Below, one piece after another: positions 24,424-31,770 of a stretch of 64,000 bases of DNA. Every line of letters begins with the position of its first letter. The first letter of the stretch is position 1. The notes below the pieces were generated by a model, which saw nothing but the letters and a program-made list of their open reading frames with translations, ran no database searches and had not been told where the DNA came from. The translations under genes and the position numbers were made by a program. Origin of the DNA: JBEKHT01 sp049511715 (GTDB lineage Bacteria; Chloroflexota; Anaerolineae; Anaerolineales; RBG-16-64-43); the NCBI GenBank assembly GCA_049511715.1, contig JBEKXU010000004.1, positions 70,947 to 134,946 of the forward strand, read 5' to 3'.

Positions 24424-25511
24424 ACCGCGCTGGCGAGTTCCTGTTCGGGGGCGTGAGGCTCGGCTTCCTCTCCGTTCTGCAGCTCGGCGTGAATTTGTTC
24501 GATTCGTTCTTCGAGGTTATAGAGACTGACCTCGGCCTGCTGAAAGGGGCCGCGCCGCAACCGGTGAGGCAGAGCCAGCTCGGCGGCCACAGCAATGTCA
24601 TGGTCATTGATCGCAGCTCGGTCCTCCAGGGCCGCCTGGGCTCGGGCCGCTTTGAGGATCACCAAGTCCGCCCGGTGGCCGTCGACCTGCAGAGAGGCCG
24701 TGAGGCCGGCGATGGAGAGCAGGTCACGGCTTGAATACGACACCCTCTCCACCACCTCCCGCGCTCGCTCAATCTCCTGGGACAACTCGCGTTCTCTGGG
24801 CATCCAGTTGGCGCGAAACTCTTCCGGGTCGTCCTCAAAGGATAGGTTGCGCTCCATGATGCTCACCCGATCGGGCGCCTCGGTGATGCCATGCACGTCG
24901 ACGCACAGGGCAAAGCGATCCAGGAGTTGCGGCCGCAGGTCGCCCTCCTCCGGGTTCATGGTTCCAACCAGGATGAACCGGGCCGGGTGTTCAAAGGAGA
25001 TGCCTTCCCTCTCGACAATGTTCATCCCCATGGCCGCCGAATCGAGCAGGATATCGACCACGTGGTCATCCAGGAGATTAACCTCGTCGATGTACAGAAG
25101 GCCCCGATTCGCCGCCGCCAGGACGCCCGGTTCGAAGTAGCGCTCCCCTTTCTGGATGGCTCGCTCTATATCGAGGGTGCCTACCACCCGGTCCTCGGTC
25201 GCCGACACGGGCAGGTTGACGAACGAGGTGCGCCTCAAGACAAACGGCAGCGACCCGTTTTCCCGGTTGCGTTCGCGGCATTCCGTGCACCAGGTGGTTG
25301 GGCGGTCCGGATCGCAACCGAAGCGGCAGTCCTCGACGACTTTGACCTCTGGCAGCAAGGCCGCCAGAGCACGGGCAGCCGTCGATTTCGCCGTCCCGCG
25401 CTCCCCGCGAATTAGCACGCCTCCAATGCGCGGATTCACGGCATTTAGCAGCAGGGCGCGCTTCATCCGCTCCTGCCCCACAATCGCGGTAAAGGGAAAA
25501 ATCGCTGGCAT
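24405..25511 (-). CDS. ChlI-like AAA+ chelatase subunit; N-terminal half of frameshifted ChlD
   Basis: The zero-frame product is about 368 residues with the AAA+ domain of magnesium-chelatase I subunits: PFTAIVGQERMKRALLLNAV at the N-terminus, Walker A GERGTAKST near residue 36, Walker B LLYIDEVNLL near 140, then VGTMNPEEGDLRPQLLDRF. It stops a few codons after an A9 run, just where the linker and VWA domain continue in the -1 frame. This matches chlD genes known to yield both the small (ChlI) and medium (ChlD) subunits through frameshifting in cobalamin producers. ATG 25511 has GGTGGA upstream; GTG 25523 is an alternative. The nearby B12-dependent operon supports a cobalt role. Confidence 0.88.
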   Translation of the reverse strand: MPAIFPFTAIVGQERMKRALLLNAVNPRIGGVLIRGERGTAKSTAARALAALLPEVKVVEDCRFGCDPDRPTTWCTECRERNRENGSLPFVLRRTSFVNLPVSATEDRVVGTLDIERAIQKGERYFEPGVLAAANRGLLYIDEVNLLDDHVVDILLDSAAMGMNIVEREGISFEHPARFILVGTMNPEEGDLRPQLLDRFALCVDVHGITEAPDRVSIMERNLSFEDDPEEFRANWMPRERELSQEIERAREVVERVSYSSRDLLSIAGLTASLQVDGHRADLVILKAARAQAALEDRAAINDHDIAVAAELALPHRLRRGPFQQAEVSLYNLEERIEQIHAELQNGEEAEPHAPEQELASAVKKKMS

Positions 25512-25656
25512 GGCAGCATCCACCCGAAAACCATTATATCTCGCGACCTGGGCCGGGCGGGGAAAATCTTCCCAGAGGCGGCACGCCCGGTTCCAAGGGT
25601 CCTAACGAAAAGAAGACCGGAGGTCCCCCCGCCGAGATCGCCCTGGCGGATCCCGG

Positions 25657-25685
25657 TTGCCAGGAACTCTCTTCGCTCTTATAAT
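25657..25685 (+). promoter_or_regulatory. Near-consensus sigma70 promoter for the S1-domain gene
   Basis: TTGCCA (25657-25662) and TATAAT (25680-25685) are separated by exactly 17 bases. Transcription would start near 25692, about 28 bases before the ATG at 25720. Confidence 0.8.
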
Positions 25686-25719
25686 GCTCTTATCTTCATT
25701 ACCGGAGCAACCGACATTG

Positions 25720-26997
25720 ATGGAATCCAATCCTGAAAAGCTGGACGCCGAAGAACCAAAGCCGCAGAACCCGCCATCGGACAACCTCATGGATAGTCTC
25801 CTGCAGCAATCGGATGCAGGGGAGCAGCCCAAACGCGGCGAAATCCGCAAGGGCGTGATTGCGCGTGTCACCTCGGCAGAGATCCTGGTCTCCATCGGAA
25901 CCAAATCGGAAGGGGTCATCCCGGCCAGAGAGCTCGAACGGCTGGATGCCGAGGCGCGAGCCGCCCTCCGCGAAGGTCAGGAGATCACCGTCTACGTGGT
26001 GAACCCGGAGGATCACGCCGGCAATGTACTTCTCTCCCTCGCGCGCGCCCAGGAGGAAAATGACTGGCAGCGCGTGGAGGACATGCGCCAGAGTCAGGAA
26101 GTCTTCGGCGGAAGGGTGGACGGGTTTAACAAGGGCGGCCTGATCGTCAAGGTCGGCAACCTGCGTGGTTTTGTGCCCGCCTCCCAGTTCAGCCTCGGCC
26201 GCAGACATCGGAGTGAAGGGGAAACGCCCGAACAGAAATGGAGCAAGATGGTCGCCGAGCCGATCCACGTGAAGGTGATCGAGGTGGACCGCAGCCGGAA
26301 CCGCTTGATCCTTTCCGAGCGCGCCGCAGCCAAGGAGGCCCGCGAGAGCCAAAAGGAGCGCTTGCTTAACGAATTGCATGAAGGAGAGGTCCATAGCGGG
26401 CATGTCATCAGCCTAGCCAACTTTGGCGCCTTCGTGGACCTGGGAGGCGCCGATGGACTCGTCCACCTGTCCGAGATCTCATGGAAGCGCATTAACCACC
26501 CCTCCGAAGTGCTCAAGGTCGGGCAGAAGGTGCAGGTCAAGGTGCTGGGCGTGGACCGCGAGCGGAAGCGCATCAGCCTCTCGATGAAGGCCCTCGAACA
26601 GGATCCCTGGCAGCAGGTGGTCAGTGAGCTCCACGAAGGCCAACTGGTGACCGCCACGATCACAAAACTGGCCAAATTCGGCGCGTTCGCTCGTCTGGAA
26701 GGGCATGAGGAAGTCGAGGGGCTCATCCACCTCACCGAGCTTGCGGACAAGCATATCGAACATCCCCGGGAGGTGATTGAGGAGGGGCAGACGTTGACCT
26801 TGCGCGTGGTCAAGGTGGACGCTGAGGGACGTCGCATCGGCTTGAGTTTGAGGCGGGTGAACTCCCCCGACTACGCGGACTTGGACTGGGAAGCCGCCAT
26901 GCGCGACCTGGAACCAGGGGGTGCCAAGGAAGAGGTTCCTCCGGAAGAGGAACCGCCCACCGAGGACGCAGGTCCCGAGGCGGAGGCGGCTCCCTGA
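25720..26997 (+). CDS. rpsA: S1 RNA-binding domain protein (ribosomal protein S1-like, four S1 repeats)
   Basis: This 425-residue protein has four S1 domains: KRGEIRKGVIARVTSAEILV near residue 40, then FGGRVDGFNKGGLIVKV, SGHVISLANFGAFVDLGG and TATITKLAKFGAFARLEG. It ends in a Glu/Pro-rich acidic tail. Repeats three and four have the canonical GLVHLSEIS and GLIHLTELA signatures. Four-domain S1 proteins are usual outside Proteobacteria and help mRNA binding on the ribosome. ATG 25720 fits the promoter at 25657-25685; an in-frame ATG at 25684 falls inside the -10 box and is rejected. A clear terminator follows. The rpsA name is the likely assignment, not proof of ribosome association. Confidence 0.87.
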   Translation: MESNPEKLDAEEPKPQNPPSDNLMDSLLQQSDAGEQPKRGEIRKGVIARVTSAEILVSIGTKSEGVIPARELERLDAEARAALREGQEITVYVVNPEDHAGNVLLSLARAQEENDWQRVEDMRQSQEVFGGRVDGFNKGGLIVKVGNLRGFVPASQFSLGRRHRSEGETPEQKWSKMVAEPIHVKVIEVDRSRNRLILSERAAAKEARESQKERLLNELHEGEVHSGHVISLANFGAFVDLGGADGLVHLSEISWKRINHPSEVLKVGQKVQVKVLGVDRERKRISLSMKALEQDPWQQVVSELHEGQLVTATITKLAKFGAFARLEGHEEVEGLIHLTELADKHIEHPREVIEEGQTLTLRVVKVDAEGRRIGLSLRRVNSPDYADLDWEAAMRDLEPGGAKEEVPPEEEPPTEDAGPEAEAAP

Positions 26998-27068
26998 AAA
27001 GGACCCTGACCACCGGCGCGCCCTGCACCCCTTCTCCGGGCTGGGGGCCTCCGCAAAAGGCAACTCCG

Positions 27069-27098
27069 GGCGCCAGCCAGGCTGGCGCCTTGCTTTTT
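27069..27098 (+). terminator. Intrinsic terminator after the S1 gene
   Basis: A 10-base perfect stem (27069-27078 with 27080-27089) around a single unpaired base is followed by ttgcttttt. This is a strong rho-independent terminator. Confidence 0.85.
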
Positions 27099-27209
27099 CC
27101 CTCCCGCGCAACCCGCCTGCCGAATTTGCGTATATTGGATTAGGCCATCCTCCTGCCCATCCATCAAGGGCATGACCCGGCAGCCAACTTGGCGATGGAG
27201 AGATTCCCC

Positions 27210-28064
27210 GTGAGACCTTCCTTCCTGGCAGTGCTAGCGACCTTGGCCGGAGCGACCTTGGCCTGTTCCGGGCTGACCTTCAGCGTGCAGCAGGTCCAGA
27301 CTGGTCCGACCCAGACGCTGACGATCAACGAACCTCTGCCAGCTTCCGGCCAGGCCGCCTCCGTTACGTTTGAGCTGGGGTCGGGCAGCCTTCACCTATC
27401 CGCCGGCGCCTCGGGGCTGGCCGAGGGGAACATTCGCTACAACGTGGCCGATTGGGCCCCGCAGGTACAGCGCTCCGGCTCCAATCTAACCATCCGGCAG
27501 CAGACCTCCACTTCCACCTTTGCCCTCGAAGGGCCGCAAGTTGTGAACGACTGGGATTTCAGGCTGGGCCCTGTTCCCATGAATCTGACCATTGAGGCAG
27601 GAGCCTACCACGGGAACCTCGACCTGACAGGGCTCTTCCTTCGGAACCTGAGTATCTCCGACGGCGCAAGCCAGTCCGAAGTCAACTTCGGACAACCCAA
27701 TCCGGAAACCATGCAACTCTTTAGCTTCCGGACGGGAGCTTCAACCGCCACCTTGCGGGGCCTAGCCAACGCCAATTTCCAGGAAATGACATTCGACGGA
27801 GGGGCAGGCGACTTTACCCTGGACTTCGGAGGAGAACTCCGCCACTCCGCCACACTGCGCCTCCGCACCGGGGTGAGCTCCGTCCGCCTTGTGGTCCCGA
27901 CCGGGCTCAACGTCCTAGTGACCACTCAGAGCGGTCCTTCGAGCGTGCAAACCGATGCCGGCTGGCGGGCAAGCGGCTCCACCTATCGTCATGGCGGGAC
28001 GGGCCCCCTGCTCTCCATCACGATAGAGATGGGCCTAGGCAGTCTTTCGCTCCTGAGTGACTAG
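27210..28064 (+). CDS. Exported toastrack-domain protein
   Basis: This 284-residue protein starts with a hydrophobic signal (MRPSFLAVLATLAG then ATLACSG). A cysteine near residue 20 could be lipidated, though the -3 residue is Thr rather than Leu. The segment SVTFELGSGSLHLSAGASGL, followed by NIRYNVADW, matches the N-terminal toastrack domain, and the end (LSITIEMGLGSLSL) is typical of the repeated beta-strand domain that follows it. Such proteins sit at the cell surface or in envelope-stress systems. GTG 27210 has GGAGAGA six bases upstream; TTG 27189 and ATG 27195 would add residues before the signal. It is 80 bp upstream of an ECF sigma factor gene. Confidence 0.75.
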   Translation: MRPSFLAVLATLAGATLACSGLTFSVQQVQTGPTQTLTINEPLPASGQAASVTFELGSGSLHLSAGASGLAEGNIRYNVADWAPQVQRSGSNLTIRQQTSTSTFALEGPQVVNDWDFRLGPVPMNLTIEAGAYHGNLDLTGLFLRNLSISDGASQSEVNFGQPNPETMQLFSFRTGASTATLRGLANANFQEMTFDGGAGDFTLDFGGELRHSATLRLRTGVSSVRLVVPTGLNVLVTTQSGPSSVQTDAGWRASGSTYRHGGTGPLLSITIEMGLGSLSLLSD

Positions 28065-28144
28065 CGCCCCCGGGTTGCAAGCCGGGAGGTCGCGCCTAAC
28101 TTTGCCCCTTTTCCCGAGGGCAAGGTTAAGCCGGAGAAGCCACC

Positions 28145-28741
28145 GTGGTTGAGGTTCCCCAGGATTGGATTAAGAGGTCCCAGGACGGAGAGGGGGAGTA
28201 CTTCGACCGCCTAGTCGCAGCCTACCAGGCCCCGGTTTACAACCTATGCCTGCGCATGCTCGGCAACCCAGGGGAAGCCGAGGATGCAACGCAGGAATCC
28301 TTTTGGCGAGCCTATCGCGCGATTCGCCGTTACAACCTGGGACGGCCATTCGGCACGTGGCTTCTCGCCATCGCGGCTCATCACTGCATTGACCTGCTCC
28401 GCAGCAGAAAGACGGCCCCCACTTCGTTGGAGGCGCTCCAGCCCCAGCAAGAATTGCTTGATCCTAGCCCCGGGCCCGAGCTGAGCGCCGAGGCAGCCGA
28501 GCGCGAGCGGGCGCTGAGCGCGGCGATGGAGAAGCTAGACCCCGAGGATCGAGCAGCCTTGATGATGAGGTACTGGTATGACATGTCCTACGAAGAAATG
28601 AGCGAGGCCCTCTCCCTGTCAACGGGCGCAGTCAAGAGCCGGCTGCACCGCGCCCGCCGAACCCTGGCCGACCAGTGGTCGACCCTGCCCGCGAAAGCAG
28701 ACCCGCAAAGGAGGAAGCCGCATGCCGCACCTGCCTTTTGA
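28145..28741 (+). CDS. ECF RNA polymerase sigma factor
   Basis: This 198-residue protein has sigma region 2 (residues 20-90: YFDRLVAAYQAPVYNLCLRML, DATQESFWRAYRAI, FGTWLLAIAAHHCIDLLR) and region 4 (residues 125-180: LDPEDRAALMMRYWYDMSYEEMSEAL, then TGAVKSRLHRARRTL). It directs RNA polymerase to a specific set of promoters. GTG 28145 has GGAGAAG upstream. The next gene, overlapping by 20 bp, encodes a zinc-finger membrane protein that is its probable anti-sigma factor. Targets probably include the neighbouring envelope genes; this is inference. Confidence 0.92.
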   Translation: MVEVPQDWIKRSQDGEGEYFDRLVAAYQAPVYNLCLRMLGNPGEAEDATQESFWRAYRAIRRYNLGRPFGTWLLAIAAHHCIDLLRSRKTAPTSLEALQPQQELLDPSPGPELSAEAAERERALSAAMEKLDPEDRAALMMRYWYDMSYEEMSEALSLSTGAVKSRLHRARRTLADQWSTLPAKADPQRRKPHAAPAF

Positions 28742-29258
28742 GGATTGGCTTTTCCCGGAGGAGGCTCTTTCGAAGGAGCAACAGCAGGCTCTCCAGGATC
28801 ACCTGAGCGAGTGCCCTGGGTGCCGCCAGCTGGCGAGGCTAGGGGACGAATCCCAGGCCGCGCTGCGCGAGATGGGCGTGGCTCGACCGCCTCGTGATTT
28901 CGTGGAGCGCTGGAGCCAAATGCGCCAGCGCCGTGAGGCCCGACAGAAATTGTGGTCCGCCTGGGTGATCTTGGCGCTGTGCGGGGCTGGAGCCCTGATC
29001 CTGTCGGCGATTCTCGCCCTGCAACTGGCGGCCCTGGCGCTCTCGCCGATCCACTGGGTCGTGGAGCTCTTCCTTCTGACGACCTCACTGGCCTCCCAGC
29101 TGCGCGTGGCGGAAGTGCTCTGGTCCGTTATGCTGCAAGGCGCGAGGGAGTTGGTCCCGCTGCCCATTTGGGCCGGTCTGGCCGTGAGCTTGGGGTTCCT
29201 CTGCGCCCTCTGGGTCTTTGTTCTTCTGCGGATGGATGTGCAAGGAGTCCGAAAATGA
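28722..29258 (+). CDS. Membrane anti-sigma factor with zinc-finger motif
   Basis: This 178-residue protein has an N-terminal anti-sigma zinc-binding motif (DHLSECPGCRQL near residue 26, an HxxxCxxC pattern), a cytoplasmic linker, and two or three hydrophobic segments (about residues 83-108, 112-128 and 148-168). Such proteins hold a sigma factor at the membrane until a signal arrives. It overlaps the sigma gene by 20 bp and the following bactofilin-like gene by ATGA, so all three are translationally coupled. No extracytoplasmic sensor domain is seen, so signal sensing may lie in the neighbouring exported proteins. Confidence 0.85.
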   Translation: MPHLPFEDWLFPEEALSKEQQQALQDHLSECPGCRQLARLGDESQAALREMGVARPPRDFVERWSQMRQRREARQKLWSAWVILALCGAGALILSAILALQLAALALSPIHWVVELFLLTTSLASQLRVAEVLWSVMLQGARELVPLPIWAGLAVSLGFLCALWVFVLLRMDVQGVRK

Positions 29259-30250
29259 ATCCCTATCTACGGAGTTTGCCGCTTCTTGTCTTAGTCCTGC
29301 TGTTCGCCCTGCCCGGCCCCGCGTTGGCCAGCGGAGTGAGGAATGGGAAGGTGGTTCTGGGCGGCACCTATACCTTGGCGCGCGGGGACACCCTGGACGG
29401 CGACCTGATGGTGATCGGAGGGGCGGTGACCCTGGAACCCGAGTCATTGGTGACCGGGAATGTGGTGCTCATCGGCGGCACACTCAGCTGCGACGGCCAA
29501 ATCGTGGGGGACCTGGTCGTGATCGGCGGCATGACGAACCTGGGCGGCGACTCGGTCGTGCGGGGGGACGCCACCACCCTGGGCGGGATTCTTAATCAGG
29601 CGCAGGGGTCCAAGATCTACGGACAAATCCTCGGCGGAAACAATGTCCAGGGCCCGCTTCAGTTCCCCATCCCGTCATTCCAGTTTCGACCCTTCGGCAC
29701 TCCCGGCTTCTGGCAACCGGGTCTCACTCCGGTTTTGCAGGCCCTTATGATCGGCCTGCAGAGTCTTGCCCTGGCCGCCCTAGCAGTTTTGGTCGTGCTG
29801 TTCTGGGCTGAGCCGACCCGCCGGGTGGCCCGAGCTGCCGTGGGCCAAGCCCTCATAGCCGGCGGGGTGGGACTGCTCACGATCATAGTCGTTCCCGTGC
29901 TGCTTCTTTTGCTGGCGATTACCATCTGCCTCATCCCCTTCAGTCTGTTGGGCGGGCTGGTCCTGGCCGCCGCCTTCGTCTACGGCTGGGTCGCCCTCGG
30001 ACAGGAGGTGGGCCAGAGACTGGCAGAGGCATTTCATTGGGTTCTGCACCCTGCAGGCGAGGCCGGAATCGGGACCCTGGTGCTAACCTTGGCAGCCAAC
30101 TTCATTGGATTGGTGCCCTGCGTGGGCTGGGTCGTTCCTGTCGTGATCGGGTTGCTTGGGTTGGGCGGCGTGGTGATGACGCGCTTCGGCGCTAGGACCT
30201 ATCCCCAAGTGGATCGGACAGCCTCGGCGCCGGCCGCCCCTGCTACGTAA
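29255..30250 (+). CDS. Exported bactofilin-like (polymer-forming) membrane protein
   Basis: This 331-residue protein has a signal sequence (LVLVLLFALPGPALASG), then a short right-handed beta-helix region (residues 32-120) with recurring GDLMVIGGAV, GNVVLIGGTL, GDLVVIGGMT and GDATTLGGIL units, as in bactofilins. Three or four hydrophobic segments then fill residues 150-310. The mix of an exported beta-helix and C-terminal membrane segments suggests a surface scaffold rather than a cytoskeletal filament. ATG 29255 overlaps the anti-sigma stop and has AAGGAG upstream. A terminator follows. Its link to the sigma and anti-sigma pair suggests a part in envelope homeostasis. Confidence 0.75.
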   Translation: MNPYLRSLPLLVLVLLFALPGPALASGVRNGKVVLGGTYTLARGDTLDGDLMVIGGAVTLEPESLVTGNVVLIGGTLSCDGQIVGDLVVIGGMTNLGGDSVVRGDATTLGGILNQAQGSKIYGQILGGNNVQGPLQFPIPSFQFRPFGTPGFWQPGLTPVLQALMIGLQSLALAALAVLVVLFWAEPTRRVARAAVGQALIAGGVGLLTIIVVPVLLLLLAITICLIPFSLLGGLVLAAAFVYGWVALGQEVGQRLAEAFHWVLHPAGEAGIGTLVLTLAANFIGLVPCVGWVVPVVIGLLGLGGVVMTRFGARTYPQVDRTASAPAAPAT

Positions 30251-30286
30251 ACCAAGCGCGCAACCGGCCACCCCCAGAGACGAAGC

Positions 30287-30328
30287 CCGGCCCGCGGGAG
30301 GAAGTGCGCCTCGCGGGCCGGTGCTTTT
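30287..30328. terminator. Terminator between convergent genes
   Basis: A 10-base perfect stem (30287-30296 with 30312-30321) encloses a 15-base loop and is followed by tgctttt on the plus strand. It can end the sigma-factor operon and may also stop the minus-strand coaE unit. Confidence 0.75.
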
Positions 30329-30367
30329 CCCGGCGCTCGATACGACCAGAGCCAGGCTAAGCGATCT

Positions 30368-30559
30368 TCACTCCCATTCCACCAACCGGACAGCAATCGC
30401 GGCGGCGCAGGTCGTCGCTAGTAGCAAGAGACCTACCCGGCTCCGGCCCAGGCGCAAGGAGCGGCAATCAAACGCTACCACCCCGTCCAGGATGGCCCCC
30501 AGGACGACCCAGGCGGCCAGCCGGGGATGGGCCTTGGTCCAAGCCTCCAGTTGCCTCAT
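30368..30559 (-). CDS. Small two-helix membrane protein
   Basis: This 63-residue protein has two hydrophobic stretches (AAWVVLGAILDGVVAF near residue 15 and VGLLLLATTCAAAIAV near 42) with basic residues between them. Its ATG overlaps the coaE stop by four bases (ATGA), which is the main reason to believe it is translated. I do not recognise a family, and the terminator at 30287-30328 lies downstream. Confidence 0.55.
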   Translation of the reverse strand: MRQLEAWTKAHPRLAAWVVLGAILDGVVAFDCRSLRLGRSRVGLLLLATTCAAAIAVRLVEWE

Positions 30560-31677
30560 ATCGGCCTTAGCACGCGGTCTTCGCGCAGACGCTTGAAGAA
30601 GAGCTGAGCATCAGGCACATAGGCTTCTCGGGCGGCCTCCTCCCATGCATGGACACCCAGACTGCCCAGAGAGGAAGGCTCGTAACCTGCCCTGCGCCAA
30701 ACCCGATCTCGAGCCATGCTCCGATCCACATAGATCACAGCCGCCTCACTCTGCAATTCGGAGGAAGCCGCCTCGACCGCATGCAACAAGAGCGGCAGGC
30801 CCCGGTCTGTGGGGAGGGATGGGTCCAGAAGCACCTGGTCCGCGCGGGTGACGAGGTTGTCCACTTGCCATCCAATGAGGCCGATGATGCTGCCATTCCG
30901 CTCCAGAAGGAAGAAGGCCTTCTGCCCAAAAGCGGCCATCACATCCTCCCGGCCCAAGGGGTGAGGGGGACGGGTCAGGCTGTTGATGAAAGCGGCGATC
31001 TGATCGGCATCAGGCGGCTTCCCCCGGCGAACGGCTGCTTCGGCTCGGGGCAGTGGGGTGGTGACGGCCTCAGGCGCCTGGGGGATTCTCTCCCACGCTT
31101 CCTGAACCTGATCCCAGGTGGCTTCGAAAGAACCGTCATTGTGGATGACCACGTCCGCCCGGTCCAGCTTTTCCCGCTGCGGCGGTTGCGCACTCACGCG
31201 GAGGCGCGCCTCGGCTTCACTCTGTCCGCGCTTTTCCCGCAAGCGGACCATCTGGACCCATTCCGGAACATCAGTCACCCAGATCGCATCGCATTCCTTC
31301 GCCAAGCCCGATTCCGAGAGCTTGATCGCCTCGATCACCACCACGTGAGCGTGGGCACGCTTCACCAACAGGTCCACGGCCTCCCGAACCAGCGGGTGAA
31401 CAATCTCCTCTAGTTTGGCCAGAAGGGCGGGATTCGAGAAGACCAGCTTGGACAGCGACTGCCGGTTGATCTCCCCGTTCTCGTCCAGAATCCATTGACC
31501 AAAGAGGCGCACAACCTCCGGGTACCCGGGCGCCCCTTTGGAGATGGAGCGGTGCCCCAGGGCATCTGCGTCGATGCCGTAGGCTCCCAGGTGCTCCAGC
31601 ATTTTCCGCACGACGCTTTTGCCGGTGGCGATGTTTCCGGTGAGGCCAATAACGTATTTCTCCGACCAGCGACTCAT
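30556..31677 (-). CDS. coaE: Dephospho-CoA kinase with C-terminal GNAT-like extension
   Basis: The first 200 residues are a dephospho-CoA kinase, the last step of coenzyme A synthesis: P-loop IGLTGNIATGKSVV at residues 10-23, YGIDADALGHR near 34, and a C-terminal VVIHNDGS core-ending strand. The following 170 residues are not part of CoaE; segments such as AFFLLERNGSIIGLIGWQVDNLV and AAVIYVDRSMARDRVWRRAGYEP resemble an acetyltransferase (GNAT) fold. ATG 31677 gives the usual short N-terminus; ATG 31695 is in frame upstream. Neither has a clear ribosome site. The promoter at 31717-31745 drives it, and a small membrane-protein gene is coupled downstream. Confidence 0.88.
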   Translation of the reverse strand: MSRWSEKYVIGLTGNIATGKSVVRKMLEHLGAYGIDADALGHRSISKGAPGYPEVVRLFGQWILDENGEINRQSLSKLVFSNPALLAKLEEIVHPLVREAVDLLVKRAHAHVVVIEAIKLSESGLAKECDAIWVTDVPEWVQMVRLREKRGQSEAEARLRVSAQPPQREKLDRADVVIHNDGSFEATWDQVQEAWERIPQAPEAVTTPLPRAEAAVRRGKPPDADQIAAFINSLTRPPHPLGREDVMAAFGQKAFFLLERNGSIIGLIGWQVDNLVTRADQVLLDPSLPTDRGLPLLLHAVEAASSELQSEAAVIYVDRSMARDRVWRRAGYEPSSLGSLGVHAWEEAAREAYVPDAQLFFKRLREDRVLRPI

Positions 31678-31716
31678 GGAGGCATTGTCCCGCATCAGAA
31701 TAGGTGGTTAGGCGGA

Positions 31717-31745
31717 ATTGTAGCCGTGGCGGGACGGACTGTCAA
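31717..31745 (-). promoter_or_regulatory. Sigma70 promoter for coaE
   Basis: On the minus strand TTGACA (31745-31740) is followed after 17 bases by TACAAT (31722-31717). Transcription would start near 31710. Confidence 0.8.
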
Positions 31746-31770
31746 AAGAGATGGGGGCCGCGCTGGCGAT

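Noticed and set aside
25684..25719. Upstream ATG of the S1-domain gene at 25684
   Set aside because: This ATG falls within the -10 box of the best promoter and so would not be transcribed.
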